DNA of 64,000 nucleotides from a virus. The DNA lies in IMG/VR virus record IMGVR_UViG_3300015171_000002, positions 48,018-112,017 of that record; one strand, written 5' to 3'. The notes beneath the pieces were generated by a model, which worked only from the letters and a program-made list of their open reading frames with translations, searched no databases and had not been told where the DNA came from. Position 1 is the stretch's first letter; every line of letters starts with the position of its first letter. This document shows positions 55,620-64,000 of the stretch, piece by piece. Made by a program: the position numbers and the translations under genes.

Positions 55620-55860
55620 GTGCCAGGTTTGGTATTTCAAGCAAAATGATAAACAGAGTCATGAAGATTTCTTTTTATTAGCTTTGGAAAGCTACGAAAT
55701 AAAATATGGTCTTATTCCGATTAGAATTGTATGTAATATAAAAGATATTGAATTCCTAAAAGGAAAACGTGGTGTGAGTTATAAAGGCCATAAAATCCCA
55801 ATTGATACGGTTAAAAATTGTGGAATTCATAATATCCAGATGTGGCAAACTGCTAAATAA
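55594..55860 (+). CDS. Unknown 88-residue protein
   Basis: Basic alpha/beta protein. Start could also be the ATG at 55585. No domain recognised. Confidence 0.6.
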   Translation: MTFTTIRPKCQVWYFKQNDKQSHEDFFLLALESYEIKYGLIPIRIVCNIKDIEFLKGKRGVSYKGHKIPIDTVKNCGIHNIQMWQTAK

Positions 55861-55882
55861 TAGTATCCCCTAACTTAGCTAT

Positions 55883-55911
55883 TTGACAAAATCCAATATT
55901 TGTGGTATAAT
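55883..55911 (+). promoter_or_regulatory. Promoter of terL with leader hairpin
   Basis: TTGACA (55883), 17-base spacer ending TTTGTGG, TATAAT (55906-55911). GACTCC-ATAA-GGAGTC-TTTT follows at once, resembling a small attenuator that also hides AAGGAG. Confidence 0.75.
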
Positions 55912-55941
55912 ATGACTCCATAAGGAGTCTTTTATATTTAA

Positions 55942-57294
55942 GTGACTTACATAACTTTATTACCCAAACAAAAAGCGGGTATGGAAAGTGCCAAAGCCGA
56001 AATTATTTTATCAGGAGCTTTCGGTAGTGGAAAAAGTCGGTGGTTATGTTATAAAATTGTTTATTTACTAAATAAATATCCCCGAAATAGAGGTTTTCTA
56101 TGTAGAAAAACCTTACAATCCCTAAAATCTACTACGCTCAAAACCCTTTTAGATGGTGATGGTAGCCAACCCGCAGTTCTCCCAAAAGAATATATCGCTT
56201 CTCATAATAAACAAGATCGTGTCATTACCTTGAAAAATGGTAGTGAATTGTGGTACGGAAACATGGATAAAGAATTTATTAAATCCATGAATTTAGGATT
56301 TGCCGCAGTAGATGAGCTTTCTGAATTAACAGAAGAAGATTGGAATTTCCTGAGTGGTCGTCTGAGACTGGCAGGTATTCCAGTTCGTCAATTAATAGCC
56401 GCAACAAACCCCGCAAGTGAACAACATTGGATTTGGCATAGAGCCAATGTAGCCCCTCCCAAAGATAATAAAGGTCAGATAAAGATTGACTTTTTTACAT
56501 CATCCACATTAGAAAATAAATTCCTACCAACAGAATATATTGAAAATCTAAAAAGTATTCTATTTGGATTTTATTATGATAGATATGTTTTAGGTAAATG
56601 GGTAGGTAGTGATGAAGTCGTTTATGATAATTTTACTCAGAAAAAACATGTTATTCCAGATTTTCGAATCCCTAAACACTGGAAAAGATATAGAGCTTTC
56701 GACTTTGGATACCGCGCCCCATTCTTTTGTGGTTGGTTTGCCGTAGCCGGTAATGATGCAGATGAATTTGGATATAATAAAGATGATTTGTTTCTTTATC
56801 GAGAAATGTATTATACTCAAAGAACAGCCGGTGTCAATGCAGAAAGAGTTATAGAATTCTCTAAATATTACGATGGTAGTCCAGAAAAGTATGTTTGGAG
56901 TGTATCAGATTGGGATAGTGGAGATAGAGCCGATTTAGAATCGAAGGGTATTTTTACTCAACCGGCTAATAAAGATATTACTTTTGGTATTCAAAAAGTA
57001 AGAGAACGTCTTGGAAATGATGATCCAACTAAGGGTAAAATAATTCCACCTCGATTTTTTATATTTGAAAATGCTCTTGTAGACCCCGATATTAAAATTA
57101 GATTAAATTTAGAATCGGGTGATAAGAATAATAATCCGATGAGAGCAGCAGAAGAATTTCAAGTTTATAGTTGGAAAGCAAATAAAGAAGAACCAATGGA
57201 CGAATATAATCATGCTCTGGATGGTATTCGTTATGCAATTATGCAATTAGATGGTGCTTTTACATGGGCAGATGTACCATTTTTAGCGGTGTAG
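55942..57294 (+). CDS. terL: Terminase large subunit
   Basis: Motor ATPase and nuclease that packages DNA. 450 residues, GTG start. Walker A GAFGSGKS (25-32), Walker B LGFAAVDELSE (about 126), coupling ATNP (about 152), nuclease acids in RAFDFGYR (about 252) and ALDGIRYAI near the end. TerS is not adjacent. Followed by membrane and portal genes as in a normal head module. Confidence 0.93.
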   Translation: MTYITLLPKQKAGMESAKAEIILSGAFGSGKSRWLCYKIVYLLNKYPRNRGFLCRKTLQSLKSTTLKTLLDGDGSQPAVLPKEYIASHNKQDRVITLKNGSELWYGNMDKEFIKSMNLGFAAVDELSELTEEDWNFLSGRLRLAGIPVRQLIAATNPASEQHWIWHRANVAPPKDNKGQIKIDFFTSSTLENKFLPTEYIENLKSILFGFYYDRYVLGKWVGSDEVVYDNFTQKKHVIPDFRIPKHWKRYRAFDFGYRAPFFCGWFAVAGNDADEFGYNKDDLFLYREMYYTQRTAGVNAERVIEFSKYYDGSPEKYVWSVSDWDSGDRADLESKGIFTQPANKDITFGIQKVRERLGNDDPTKGKIIPPRFFIFENALVDPDIKIRLNLESGDKNNNPMRAAEEFQVYSWKANKEEPMDEYNHALDGIRYAIMQLDGAFTWADVPFLAV

Positions 57295-57303
57295 GAAATA
57301 AAT

Positions 57304-57735
57304 ATGAAAATAGTAAAAACAGGTGAAACAAACAAATCGAAAGAATTAATGACCGTTGAAAGTTTATATACTTTACGTTATTTTTCCATTGTAGAAATAC
57401 TGATGGGATTATGGTTATTATTTCCTTATTTTGTATTTGCAAATATTATAACTATTGCAGAAAAATATCTATCTTTAAATATTTTTAGTATAATTTTAAT
57501 AAGTGGAGGGGTAATAAATCTATTATTTCCAAAGCATTTTAAATTATATATATTATTTGTTTCAATTCCCTTTATGTTACTGGGGGTTATTTTCTTTCAA
57601 GTTGGACTTCTAACTAATAATCTATCGCCGGGAACTATCCTATTATTTTCTATGGGAATCTATAGCAGTATTCATGCTGGTATAGTTTTCAATAGAAGAG
57701 GACATTGGTTTCCCTGGCCGGGCGATAAAAAATGA
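57304..57735 (+). CDS. Four-span membrane protein
   Basis: 143 residues with hydrophobic segments at about 25-50, 57-78, 80-103 and 105-125. Between TerL and portal; holin or other role not decidable. Confidence 0.7.
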   Translation: MKIVKTGETNKSKELMTVESLYTLRYFSIVEILMGLWLLFPYFVFANIITIAEKYLSLNIFSIILISGGVINLLFPKHFKLYILFVSIPFMLLGVIFFQVGLLTNNLSPGTILLFSMGIYSSIHAGIVFNRRGHWFPWPGDKK

Positions 57736-58220
57736 ATGAATTAAAGACATTTTTAGAAAATAATATAATTGGTATTTTGACAATATTTATTGCACCTCTC
57801 CTAGCGTGGTTTTTTAATAGACGTAAAGATAAGGCTGAAATAGATAATAAAGATGCTAATTCCACCAGTATTATAGCTACAAGTTCAAGTAATTTGGCCT
57901 TGTCATGGGAAACTTTTGCTAGAGAAATGCGTCTAGAATATTCCGAATGTGTAACTAAAACTAATATTCTAGAACAAAAGATAGATATGGTAACTAATAG
58001 AAATAATGAATTAGAACTAAAATTTAGAGAAACACAATATTTAAATAAGAATCTAAAAGATTATACAGAAAAATTAGTAGGGTTTGTTGAAGATTTACTT
58101 GTACAAATAGAAGTTATATCACATGATCTTGCACAAGTAAATAAAGAAAAATTGATTAGAATAAAAAATCAATTTGAAAATGAATCAGTAGTTCCGAAGG
58201 AATTAGATCATAATGGATAG
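57732..58220 (+). CDS. Membrane-anchored coiled-coil protein
   Basis: 162 residues: N-terminal span (about 10-27), then a long charged helix from about 70 to 155. ATGA overlap with the previous gene. Could be a spanin-like or tether protein (inference). Confidence 0.68.
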   Translation: MNELKTFLENNIIGILTIFIAPLLAWFFNRRKDKAEIDNKDANSTSIIATSSSNLALSWETFAREMRLEYSECVTKTNILEQKIDMVTNRNNELELKFRETQYLNKNLKDYTEKLVGFVEDLLVQIEVISHDLAQVNKEKLIRIKNQFENESVVPKELDHNG

Positions 58221-58416
58221 AAAACTTTATTTACAAGAATATAATAAGAAATATAGAGAAGAACATAAAGATTATTTTAAGAAAAAATATGATTTATGGT
58301 ATTCGGAAAATAAAGATTCTTCGAGTCTTCGTAATAAAGAGTGGAGATTACACAACAGTAATTTACAGCCTTTATCTTGTCATGAAAATAGAAGTAAACA
58401 GGATAAGGTGATTTAA
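58213..58416 (+). pseudogene. HNH endonuclease remnant
   Basis: 67 residues. The start YNKKYREEHKDYFKKKY and end NSNLQPLSCHENRSKQDKV are the two ends of phage HNH proteins (usual end NLQPLCxxCNxxK); the metal core between is missing, suggesting an internal deletion. Stop overlaps the portal ATG. Confidence 0.55.
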
Positions 58417-60629
58417 TGTCACGGCAACCTCAACAAAAAACCGTCGATAATCCGAGAATGCTTGGTGGAATGGATATGTTATATAATAACGTCATTCCCT
58501 ATGATGTTCCTAGATATACCGATGGTGATTTATGGAGATATATCGCTGGTAAACAGCCAGTAGTTCAGGACTGTATTACCAGTATGGTAATGTATGCTCA
58601 ATCCCTTCCCTGGGATGTCCGAGCTAAAAAAGCCAAAGATAATAAGAAAAATGAAAAAGATATAGATTATCATAAAAATATATTTAATGAAGCTAACGAT
58701 TCGGGCCGATTAAATCATATCGACTTTTTAGTACAAGATTATTATACAGTTCCTTTTGGTGGAGCAAGTGAAGCAGTTCGATATTCAGATGGTCGTTTAT
58801 TTAAAATTGTTAATATTGATGCCGCTACTTTATATCCTACTAATAATCCAACAATGCCAGTTATGCAGAGAGTCGGTGTAAGAGAGCCTATTTTCTATAA
58901 ACCAGATGAGATAAATAGAATGTTCCAAACCCCTAGACCAGAAATATCTAGAGCGGGATGGGGAATGAGTCCCACAGAAAAAGTTTATCTAGCCGTTGAA
59001 TTACTAAGTCGTGGCGATAAATATTATGCTCAACTCCTATTAGATACACCGGAAGCCGGTTTATTAGACCTGGGAGATATGAGTCAAGAATCTGCTTTGA
59101 AATGGTTAGAAAGTTTTAAAAATTTAGTAAGTGGTATTGATGCCTTTAAAATTCCAGTATTATATCAGCATACCGTTCCAGCTAAATTTATTCCTTTCGG
59201 TCGGCCTCCAACCGAATTAATGTTTAATGATATTACTTATAAATATGCAGAACTGGTTTGTGCTGCTTTTGGTATTTCAACTGGTGATATCGGATTAAAA
59301 CATTCTGGTGGAGGAAGTGGTTTATCAGCTCAAATGCGAGATGAAAGACATGCTAGAGCAACTGGTTATGCTAGTTTGAAAGCACATCTAACTGAATATT
59401 TTAATAAATTTCTACCCGAACAATTAGAATTTGTATTTATTGATACAGACGATGAATTATTAGTTGCTAAAGGTCGTGCCAGAAGTGCTAACGGTGTTGG
59501 TTTAAGAAACTTAGTAGAAGCCGGTATGATTACGCCAAAAGAAGGTAGGGATCAGCTAATAGCTGACGGTCTACTAACCATCCCATTAGATGATGAGCCT
59601 AATCCAGCCGATTTTGAAATTCTAAATGATATTAGTGGTCTAAATGATCAAATTGATATTCAACAGCAACAAGTAAATCTACAAAAGAAACAATTACAAT
59701 TACAAGCCGCTGCTCCTACTAATACTCCAATTGGAAAACCCGGAATAAGTAAACCCGGTGGAAATTCTAAAGGAAAATTCAAAGGTCAGGGTGGACAGGG
59801 ATTAAATAAACAAAGAAATCTAAGGGGTGGTAAACTTGAAAGTGTTCAAGGTAAGGATAATGTTCCAGCTAGTGCAGGTGGACAAGGTGAGATAAAATCA
59901 GATTATTCGGAACCACTGTCTGAATATATAAATATGGTTTATGAGCCTGTAAAAACTGGATTATCAGTCGTTAGAAGTCGAAGATTAATAAAAGCCGCAC
60001 TAAAAAAGAATTTCTCTATGGTACAAACCGCTTCACACGCCGAAAATTTTCTAGATTGGAGAACAACATATTTAGAACAATTATTTACTTTACGTTCTGA
60101 TAGTGATTTGCAGAAAATGGTAGATTCTCAAATAGATGACTTTACCGCTTTCGTAAAGATGGATAATTGGTATAATGTGAGTTTTGATAAAGAAAAAGTA
60201 GCACAAATCTTATCTGATTATTATAAAGATGGTGTTATGTTAGCTGCCAGAGAAATACAAACTAATCTTTATGAGAACGGCGAAGCAAATACTTTTGAAA
60301 TCCGATCTGATTATTCAATACCAGATAATCACGAAAATATAAATTTGAATGTAAATTTATTACAAGATTTTATAAATAATAGTTCTGAATTTTATCTAAC
60401 ACGTCTATCATTAGGCTCTATTATCGAAATTGTTTCAGAATTTCAAGAAAAGATTCAAACATCTACACTTGAAGAAATACTAAACGATGAAGAAATTATT
60501 GAAAAAGCTTCTTATATTTTGATGCAAACCTTTCCCGATATTGTTAGATTAGAAGAAATAGTAGAAAATACAATTGAACAGACCATTCAAAGTGGAGTGG
60601 ATATAGAATATAAAAAAGGAACTGAATAA
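58416..60629 (+). CDS. Portal protein with extended C-terminal domain
   Basis: 737 residues. Portal core in about the first 430: QPVVQDCITSM, LNHIDFLVQDYYTVPFGG, FKIPVLYQH and AELVCAAFGISTGDIG are typical portal segments. Then Q-rich and G/K-rich linkers (about 410-485) and a helical C-terminal part (about 495-737) of unknown role, possibly a fused head-assembly domain. Forms the dodecameric vertex for DNA entry and exit. Confidence 0.88.
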   Translation: MSRQPQQKTVDNPRMLGGMDMLYNNVIPYDVPRYTDGDLWRYIAGKQPVVQDCITSMVMYAQSLPWDVRAKKAKDNKKNEKDIDYHKNIFNEANDSGRLNHIDFLVQDYYTVPFGGASEAVRYSDGRLFKIVNIDAATLYPTNNPTMPVMQRVGVREPIFYKPDEINRMFQTPRPEISRAGWGMSPTEKVYLAVELLSRGDKYYAQLLLDTPEAGLLDLGDMSQESALKWLESFKNLVSGIDAFKIPVLYQHTVPAKFIPFGRPPTELMFNDITYKYAELVCAAFGISTGDIGLKHSGGGSGLSAQMRDERHARATGYASLKAHLTEYFNKFLPEQLEFVFIDTDDELLVAKGRARSANGVGLRNLVEAGMITPKEGRDQLIADGLLTIPLDDEPNPADFEILNDISGLNDQIDIQQQQVNLQKKQLQLQAAAPTNTPIGKPGISKPGGNSKGKFKGQGGQGLNKQRNLRGGKLESVQGKDNVPASAGGQGEIKSDYSEPLSEYINMVYEPVKTGLSVVRSRRLIKAALKKNFSMVQTASHAENFLDWRTTYLEQLFTLRSDSDLQKMVDSQIDDFTAFVKMDNWYNVSFDKEKVAQILSDYYKDGVMLAAREIQTNLYENGEANTFEIRSDYSIPDNHENINLNVNLLQDFINNSSEFYLTRLSLGSIIEIVSEFQEKIQTSTLEEILNDEEIIEKASYILMQTFPDIVRLEEIVENTIEQTIQSGVDIEYKKGTE

Positions 60630-60820
60630 TGGCTCTAAAAGTAGCAAAAATAGAAGTTTCACATAGAATAGTAGCTAATACTGTAGAAGAATTAGATAAA
60701 GTATTAGCCGATTGGTTGAATGATGGTTGGAAAGCTTTAGATTTTAAGATTTTATCTTTTGAAAGAGTAAACAGAATTCTAGAAGTAGCTTATATTCTAG
60801 TAAAAACACCTAAAGAATAA
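60629..60820 (+). CDS. Unknown 63-residue protein
   Basis: TAATG overlap with the portal. Compact alpha/beta with LADWLNDGWKALDFKI, a motif recalling small proteins that report as DUF-type; not named. Confidence 0.65.
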   Translation: MALKVAKIEVSHRIVANTVEELDKVLADWLNDGWKALDFKILSFERVNRILEVAYILVKTPKE

Positions 60821-61117
60821 ATGATAAATACATTGGTTTTTATGGCTTTAGCTGGATTTATAATCTGGTTTTTGCAATCTCAAAAGATTTTTGATTATAT
60901 TTTTCGTGGAACGTTTTTAAAAGAACTGCGGAGTTGCGGTATTTGTTTGGGATTTTGGGTATGCTTTGCCCTATTCCCGATTTTCGACTTGATAAAGTTT
61001 GAGAATTTATATCAGTATATTCTCTCTTGGGTAATTCTATCAGCCCTCGCTAGTGTCTTAATCCTTCTAGTCAAAGAAGGGTACAAGGCGAGATATGGAA
61101 TAACCATAATTCGCTAA
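60821..61117 (+). CDS. Three-span membrane protein
   Basis: 98 residues; hydrophobic segments at about 3-20, 40-58 and 68-85, with CGICLGFW. DUF1360-like in the CGICLGFWV motif (weak). Could be a holin. Confidence 0.65.
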   Translation: MINTLVFMALAGFIIWFLQSQKIFDYIFRGTFLKELRSCGICLGFWVCFALFPIFDLIKFENLYQYILSWVILSALASVLILLVKEGYKARYGITIIR

Positions 61118-61128
61118 AGGAGAATAAA

Positions 61129-61332
61129 ATGAGTATCTTATTAGTTGTTTTAGTTTTAATCGTGGTAGGTGTAGGTTTATATTTTTTCAATACAGCATTT
61201 CCCATTCCGATGGATGCTAGATTCAAATCATTGATTAATTGGATAGTTATTATTGCAGTTATAATTTGGTTATTGAATATATTCGGTATTCTAGCATTAT
61301 TAGGAGTGGTGAAAGTACCAACACTAAAGTAA
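61129..61332 (+). CDS. Two-span membrane protein
   Basis: 67 residues with spans at about 2-22 and 36-62. AAAGGAGAATAAAA site. Size and spot next to a hydrolase-like gene suit a holin (inference). Confidence 0.65.
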   Translation: MSILLVVLVLIVVGVGLYFFNTAFPIPMDARFKSLINWIVIIAVIIWLLNIFGILALLGVVKVPTLK

Positions 61333-61333
61333 T

Positions 61334-62155
61334 ATGACTATAATTCATGTACCCGAACAAACATTAAACTTAGAAAATGGAAATACTTCTATTAATTTTG
61401 AAGTAAAATCTATTCCGATGCATTTACCACAAACGAATTATCCATTGGGTAAAGGTATTTTAATTTGGAATTTAGATTCTAATTATCTATCGACAGTGGA
61501 TAAATTAGTTGGATTAAATATAAAATGGGTTTCGGTAAAAGTAGTAAATGCTGTAAATGCTTATAATTCTGTTTATATCAAACAATTTATAGTTGAATGT
61601 CGTCGAGCCGGAATAGATGTTTGGGGATGGGGTTACTCTTTCGGTGTAAATCCAGCCAATGAAGGTTTACAAACTGCGAAAATAATAAACGATTTAGATA
61701 TTAGTGGTTATTTTATGGATATAGAGGGTGAGTATGATAGAGTTGATATGCTATCAACAGCACAAGCCTATACTAATAATCTCAAACCCAATACTCAAAA
61801 ACCACTAGGATTATGTTCATATCGTTATCCGAGTTTACATACAAATGTACCCTGGAAAACATTTTTAGATATAAGTGATTTTCATATTCCGCAACTATAT
61901 TGGATACAGGCCACAAGTGATATTGCGCCTGGATATCAATTAGGACGTAGTTATATTCAATTACAAGCAATTAAACAGTTACCATTTATTCCAATTGGTA
62001 CGGTTGTAAAGGATGATGGTAGTCTCTGGATTCCATCTGTAGCACAAATAACTAACTTTGGGAATACAGTAAAACAAATGAATCTACCCGGATTTGGTTA
62101 TTATGATTTAGATAGTGGCATTCAAAACTTATTAGATGTAGTAAAAGGACAATAA
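61334..62155 (+). CDS. Glycoside-hydrolase-like TIM-barrel protein
   Basis: 273 residues. GKGILIWNLDSN, the repeated beta-strand/helix pattern, DVWGWGYSFG, GYFMDIEGEYD with an acid pair, and LYWIQATSD match GH25/DUF1906-type (beta/alpha)8 barrels. Could be an endolysin, or a virion-bound wall hydrolase. Follows two small membrane proteins. Confidence 0.68.
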   Translation: MTIIHVPEQTLNLENGNTSINFEVKSIPMHLPQTNYPLGKGILIWNLDSNYLSTVDKLVGLNIKWVSVKVVNAVNAYNSVYIKQFIVECRRAGIDVWGWGYSFGVNPANEGLQTAKIINDLDISGYFMDIEGEYDRVDMLSTAQAYTNNLKPNTQKPLGLCSYRYPSLHTNVPWKTFLDISDFHIPQLYWIQATSDIAPGYQLGRSYIQLQAIKQLPFIPIGTVVKDDGSLWIPSVAQITNFGNTVKQMNLPGFGYYDLDSGIQNLLDVVKGQ

Positions 62156-62159
62156 AGAA

Positions 62160-62573
62160 ATGGCAAATGCATTATATGATGGTGGTCGAGAAGCTTTCCT
62201 AACCGGAGCAGTTAATTGGGAAGCAGATACAATTAAAGTAGCTTTAGTGAGAGGATATACCGTTAATACTGCTACACATGTATATCTTTCTGACATTACC
62301 GGTGCTGGTGGTGGTACAATTGTAGCTACAAGTGCTGCATTAACAGCAAAAACTCCTACTGCTGGTGTAGCAAATGCCGCAGGTTTTACATGGTCATCCG
62401 TAGGAACGGGAGCCGCATGTCCTTATATAATTATATATAAAGATACCGGTGTAGCTGGTACAAGCCGATTAATTGCTTATATTGATACTGCTACCGGTTT
62501 ACCTGTTACTCCGAATGGTGGAGATATTACAGTTGCCTGGGATGCCGGTGCAAATAAAATCTTCAAGTTATAA
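62160..62573 (+). CDS. Phage structural protein
   Basis: 137 residues, A/T/G-rich beta protein starting NALYDGGREAFLTGAVNWEADT-like (split: NALYDGGREAF, DTIKVALV), a frequent tail or fibre-region protein of phages. Role inferred. Confidence 0.65.
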   Translation: MANALYDGGREAFLTGAVNWEADTIKVALVRGYTVNTATHVYLSDITGAGGGTIVATSAALTAKTPTAGVANAAGFTWSSVGTGAACPYIIIYKDTGVAGTSRLIAYIDTATGLPVTPNGGDITVAWDAGANKIFKL

Positions 62574-62606
62574 ATAATAATATAATTTTTTATTTGGAGT
62601 TAAAAT

Positions 62607-63410
62607 ATGGCAATTACAGGAATAAACGATATTGCTACTGGTTTAGCCAGTGGACAATTTAGAAATACATTCAAAGTGCTTACCGCCCCGAAAGGTGCAG
62701 GAGCATTTGAATCATCTTGGCTAGGAACAGGAATTCCGGGTGCGGGAACAGGTTCAGCTTTATTTAGTGCGGCTGCACAAGTTTTTATTTGCACAGGAAC
62801 AGTATTAGGCGCACAAACTATTACAAATGCTCAAACACAAAATTATTTAACTCAATTACAAATGAATTCTAATCAGCCCGGAGTATTAATTCTAGTCGAT
62901 AGATTATGGTCTTGTTCTGGTTTAGGTATTACAGGTGGTATTTATTCTGTAACTACGCCGGGAAGTTTACCGGCCAGAATAACCGATGGTGGCATTGGTG
63001 CTGAAATATGGGTAGAACAATTTATCGCGGCGGGTGCTGCCAGTGGTAATTTAACTGCAAATTATAAAAATACAAACTCAGGAACAAGTGCGGGTACATT
63101 AGTTGGTGTAGTTTCTGCTCCTGTTATTGGACAGATGCAACAAGTACCTTTACAGGCGGGTGATTTAGGTGTTTCACAGCTTACCAGTGTTCAAATTACT
63201 GCTACTTGGACAAGTGGTAGCTTTGGAATAACGATTCTAAAAAGAATTGTACAAATAGAAATTGTAGCCGCAAATATTGGTAAAACATTAGATTGGGCAT
63301 TATTGGGATTACCAAAGATACCAAATGATGCTTGTCTGATGTGGATATTTTTAGCGAATAACGCATCTGCCCCAACAATAACGGGTAATATAACATTTAT
63401 AGATAAATAA
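62607..63410 (+). CDS. Putative virion protein
   Basis: 267 residues, G/A/T/S-rich beta protein (LYSTLG-like repeats absent, but SGLGITGGIYSV and GTLVGVVSAP blocks). Likely structural by composition and place; no family recognised. Confidence 0.6.
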   Translation: MAITGINDIATGLASGQFRNTFKVLTAPKGAGAFESSWLGTGIPGAGTGSALFSAAAQVFICTGTVLGAQTITNAQTQNYLTQLQMNSNQPGVLILVDRLWSCSGLGITGGIYSVTTPGSLPARITDGGIGAEIWVEQFIAAGAASGNLTANYKNTNSGTSAGTLVGVVSAPVIGQMQQVPLQAGDLGVSQLTSVQITATWTSGSFGITILKRIVQIEIVAANIGKTLDWALLGLPKIPNDACLMWIFLANNASAPTITGNITFIDK

Positions 63411-63424
63411 ATTAGGTTCTGACA

Positions 63425-64000
63425 ATGGCAAATTCTTATAACCAATATAATCTATTCGGAGAGGATCGATATAGTGATATCCTTTTCGACATAACGGGTA
63501 CGGTTACAAGTGTTGCTAATAACTGGATATTCGGAACTACAGTAATTAATTCTATTACAGGAATTTCTACATCTGAAACCTTTGGAACTTTAGTAATTAC
63601 TACCGGCCCCGTATATATTACCGGTTCTGGAATTAGTTCAGTAGAAGATGTAAGTAATAGTGGAACTATTAGTGTTGGCCCGGTTTATATTACTGGTTCC
63701 GGTATTAGTTCCACCGAAGCATTAGGAACGCTTGTTATTTCTGTTGGTTCTGTCTCTATAACTGGTTCTGGAATTTCAAGTACAGAAGCATTTGGTACTG
63801 CGATTATTAGTCCCGGCCCAGTATTTATTACGGGAAGTGGAATTTCAACAGCCGAAAATGTAAGCAATTCAGGAACTATCACAGTTGGCCCCGTATTTAT
63901 AACTGGTTCTGGTATTATATCGGCTGAGAATGTAAGCAATTCGGGTACAATAAGTGTCGGCCCTGTATTTATAACTGGAAGTGGAATTAATTCCAGTGAA
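63425..64000 (+). CDS. Repetitive fibre-like protein, 3' end outside window
   Basis: 192 residues visible, still open at the window edge. After about 60 residues it becomes tandem repeats of roughly 24 residues built on VGPVFITGSGISSxE and xxxGTxxI, a beta-solenoid-like design of adhesin or tail-fibre proteins. At least five units are visible. Confidence 0.7.
   Translation, partial: MANSYNQYNLFGEDRYSDILFDITGTVTSVANNWIFGTTVINSITGISTSETFGTLVITTGPVYITGSGISSVEDVSNSGTISVGPVYITGSGISSTEALGTLVISVGSVSITGSGISSTEAFGTAIISPGPVFITGSGISTAENVSNSGTITVGPVFITGSGIISAENVSNSGTISVGPVFITGSGINSSE

Noticed and set aside
55885-55929. Leaderless start at the ATG right after the terL -10 box
   Set aside because: That frame stops after a few codons; the GTG at 55942 opens the terminase frame.

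Overview
The window is part of a large, AT-rich, tailed bacteriophage genome. The evidence is a large terminase, a portal, virion-type genes and the start of a repetitive fibre-like gene at the right end, dUTPase and a B12-type ribonucleotide reductase, and about 140 mostly tiny, tightly packed or overlapping genes. The promoters are good sigma-70 types (TTGACA-N16/17-TATAAT) and ribosome binding sites are mostly AAAGGA-like, so the host is a bacterium; I cannot name it.

Layout. (1) 0-1.9 kb: end of an RNase H-fold exonuclease gene, a homing-endonuclease remnant, dUTPase and a probable small terminase with a leaderless promoter. (2) 1.9-13.1 kb: 23 of the 26 tRNA genes I can fold, interleaved with tiny genes, T4-type polynucleotide kinase/phosphatase, a GroES-like protein and a DNA methyltransferase, ending in a 0.74-kb non-coding transcription unit with many long-range stems. 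(3) 13.1-15.4 kb: a Ro60/TROVE protein preceded by RNA with a circularly permuted tRNA-like module, as in bacterial Y RNAs. (4) 15.4-30 kb: two more DNA methyltransferases, nuclease-like proteins, dCMP-deaminase-like protein, two different RNA ligases and a CCA-adding enzyme, plus tRNA-Asn and tRNA-Leu. (5) 30-40 kb: rightward array of small unknown genes, tRNA-Ile(UAU) and a parS-like site. (6) 40-50.9 kb: widely spaced genes, each with its own promoter and often its own terminator, separated by non-coding DNA with about 30 copies of an imperfect dyad; from 44.7 kb genes are visibly richer in G+C. (7) 51.3-55.2 kb: leftward operon with the reductase and small proteins. (8) 55.3-64 kb: TerL, portal, a glycoside-hydrolase-like protein and structural proteins.

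How it may work together. The tRNA genes, kinase/phosphatase, two RNA ligases, CCA-adding enzyme and Ro60 with a Y-like RNA look like one RNA-maintenance programme: supply tRNAs, reseal cleaved ones, rebuild CCA ends and police misfolded RNA (inference). Unusually, tRNA positions 18 and 55 switch together from G/U to A/non-U in part of the set, and three tRNAs lack a D-arm in the normal place but carry a D-like hairpin after the anticodon arm.

Regulation. Two large promoter families are visible: one has AGTAC-N4-GTACT abutting the -35 box (left half and the reductase region), the other has TCTAAC repeats at about 11-bp spacing running into the -35 box (24-48 kb). Near-identical promoters drive the widely separated terS-like and terL genes. 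All calls come from reading the sequence; no database or folding search was run.
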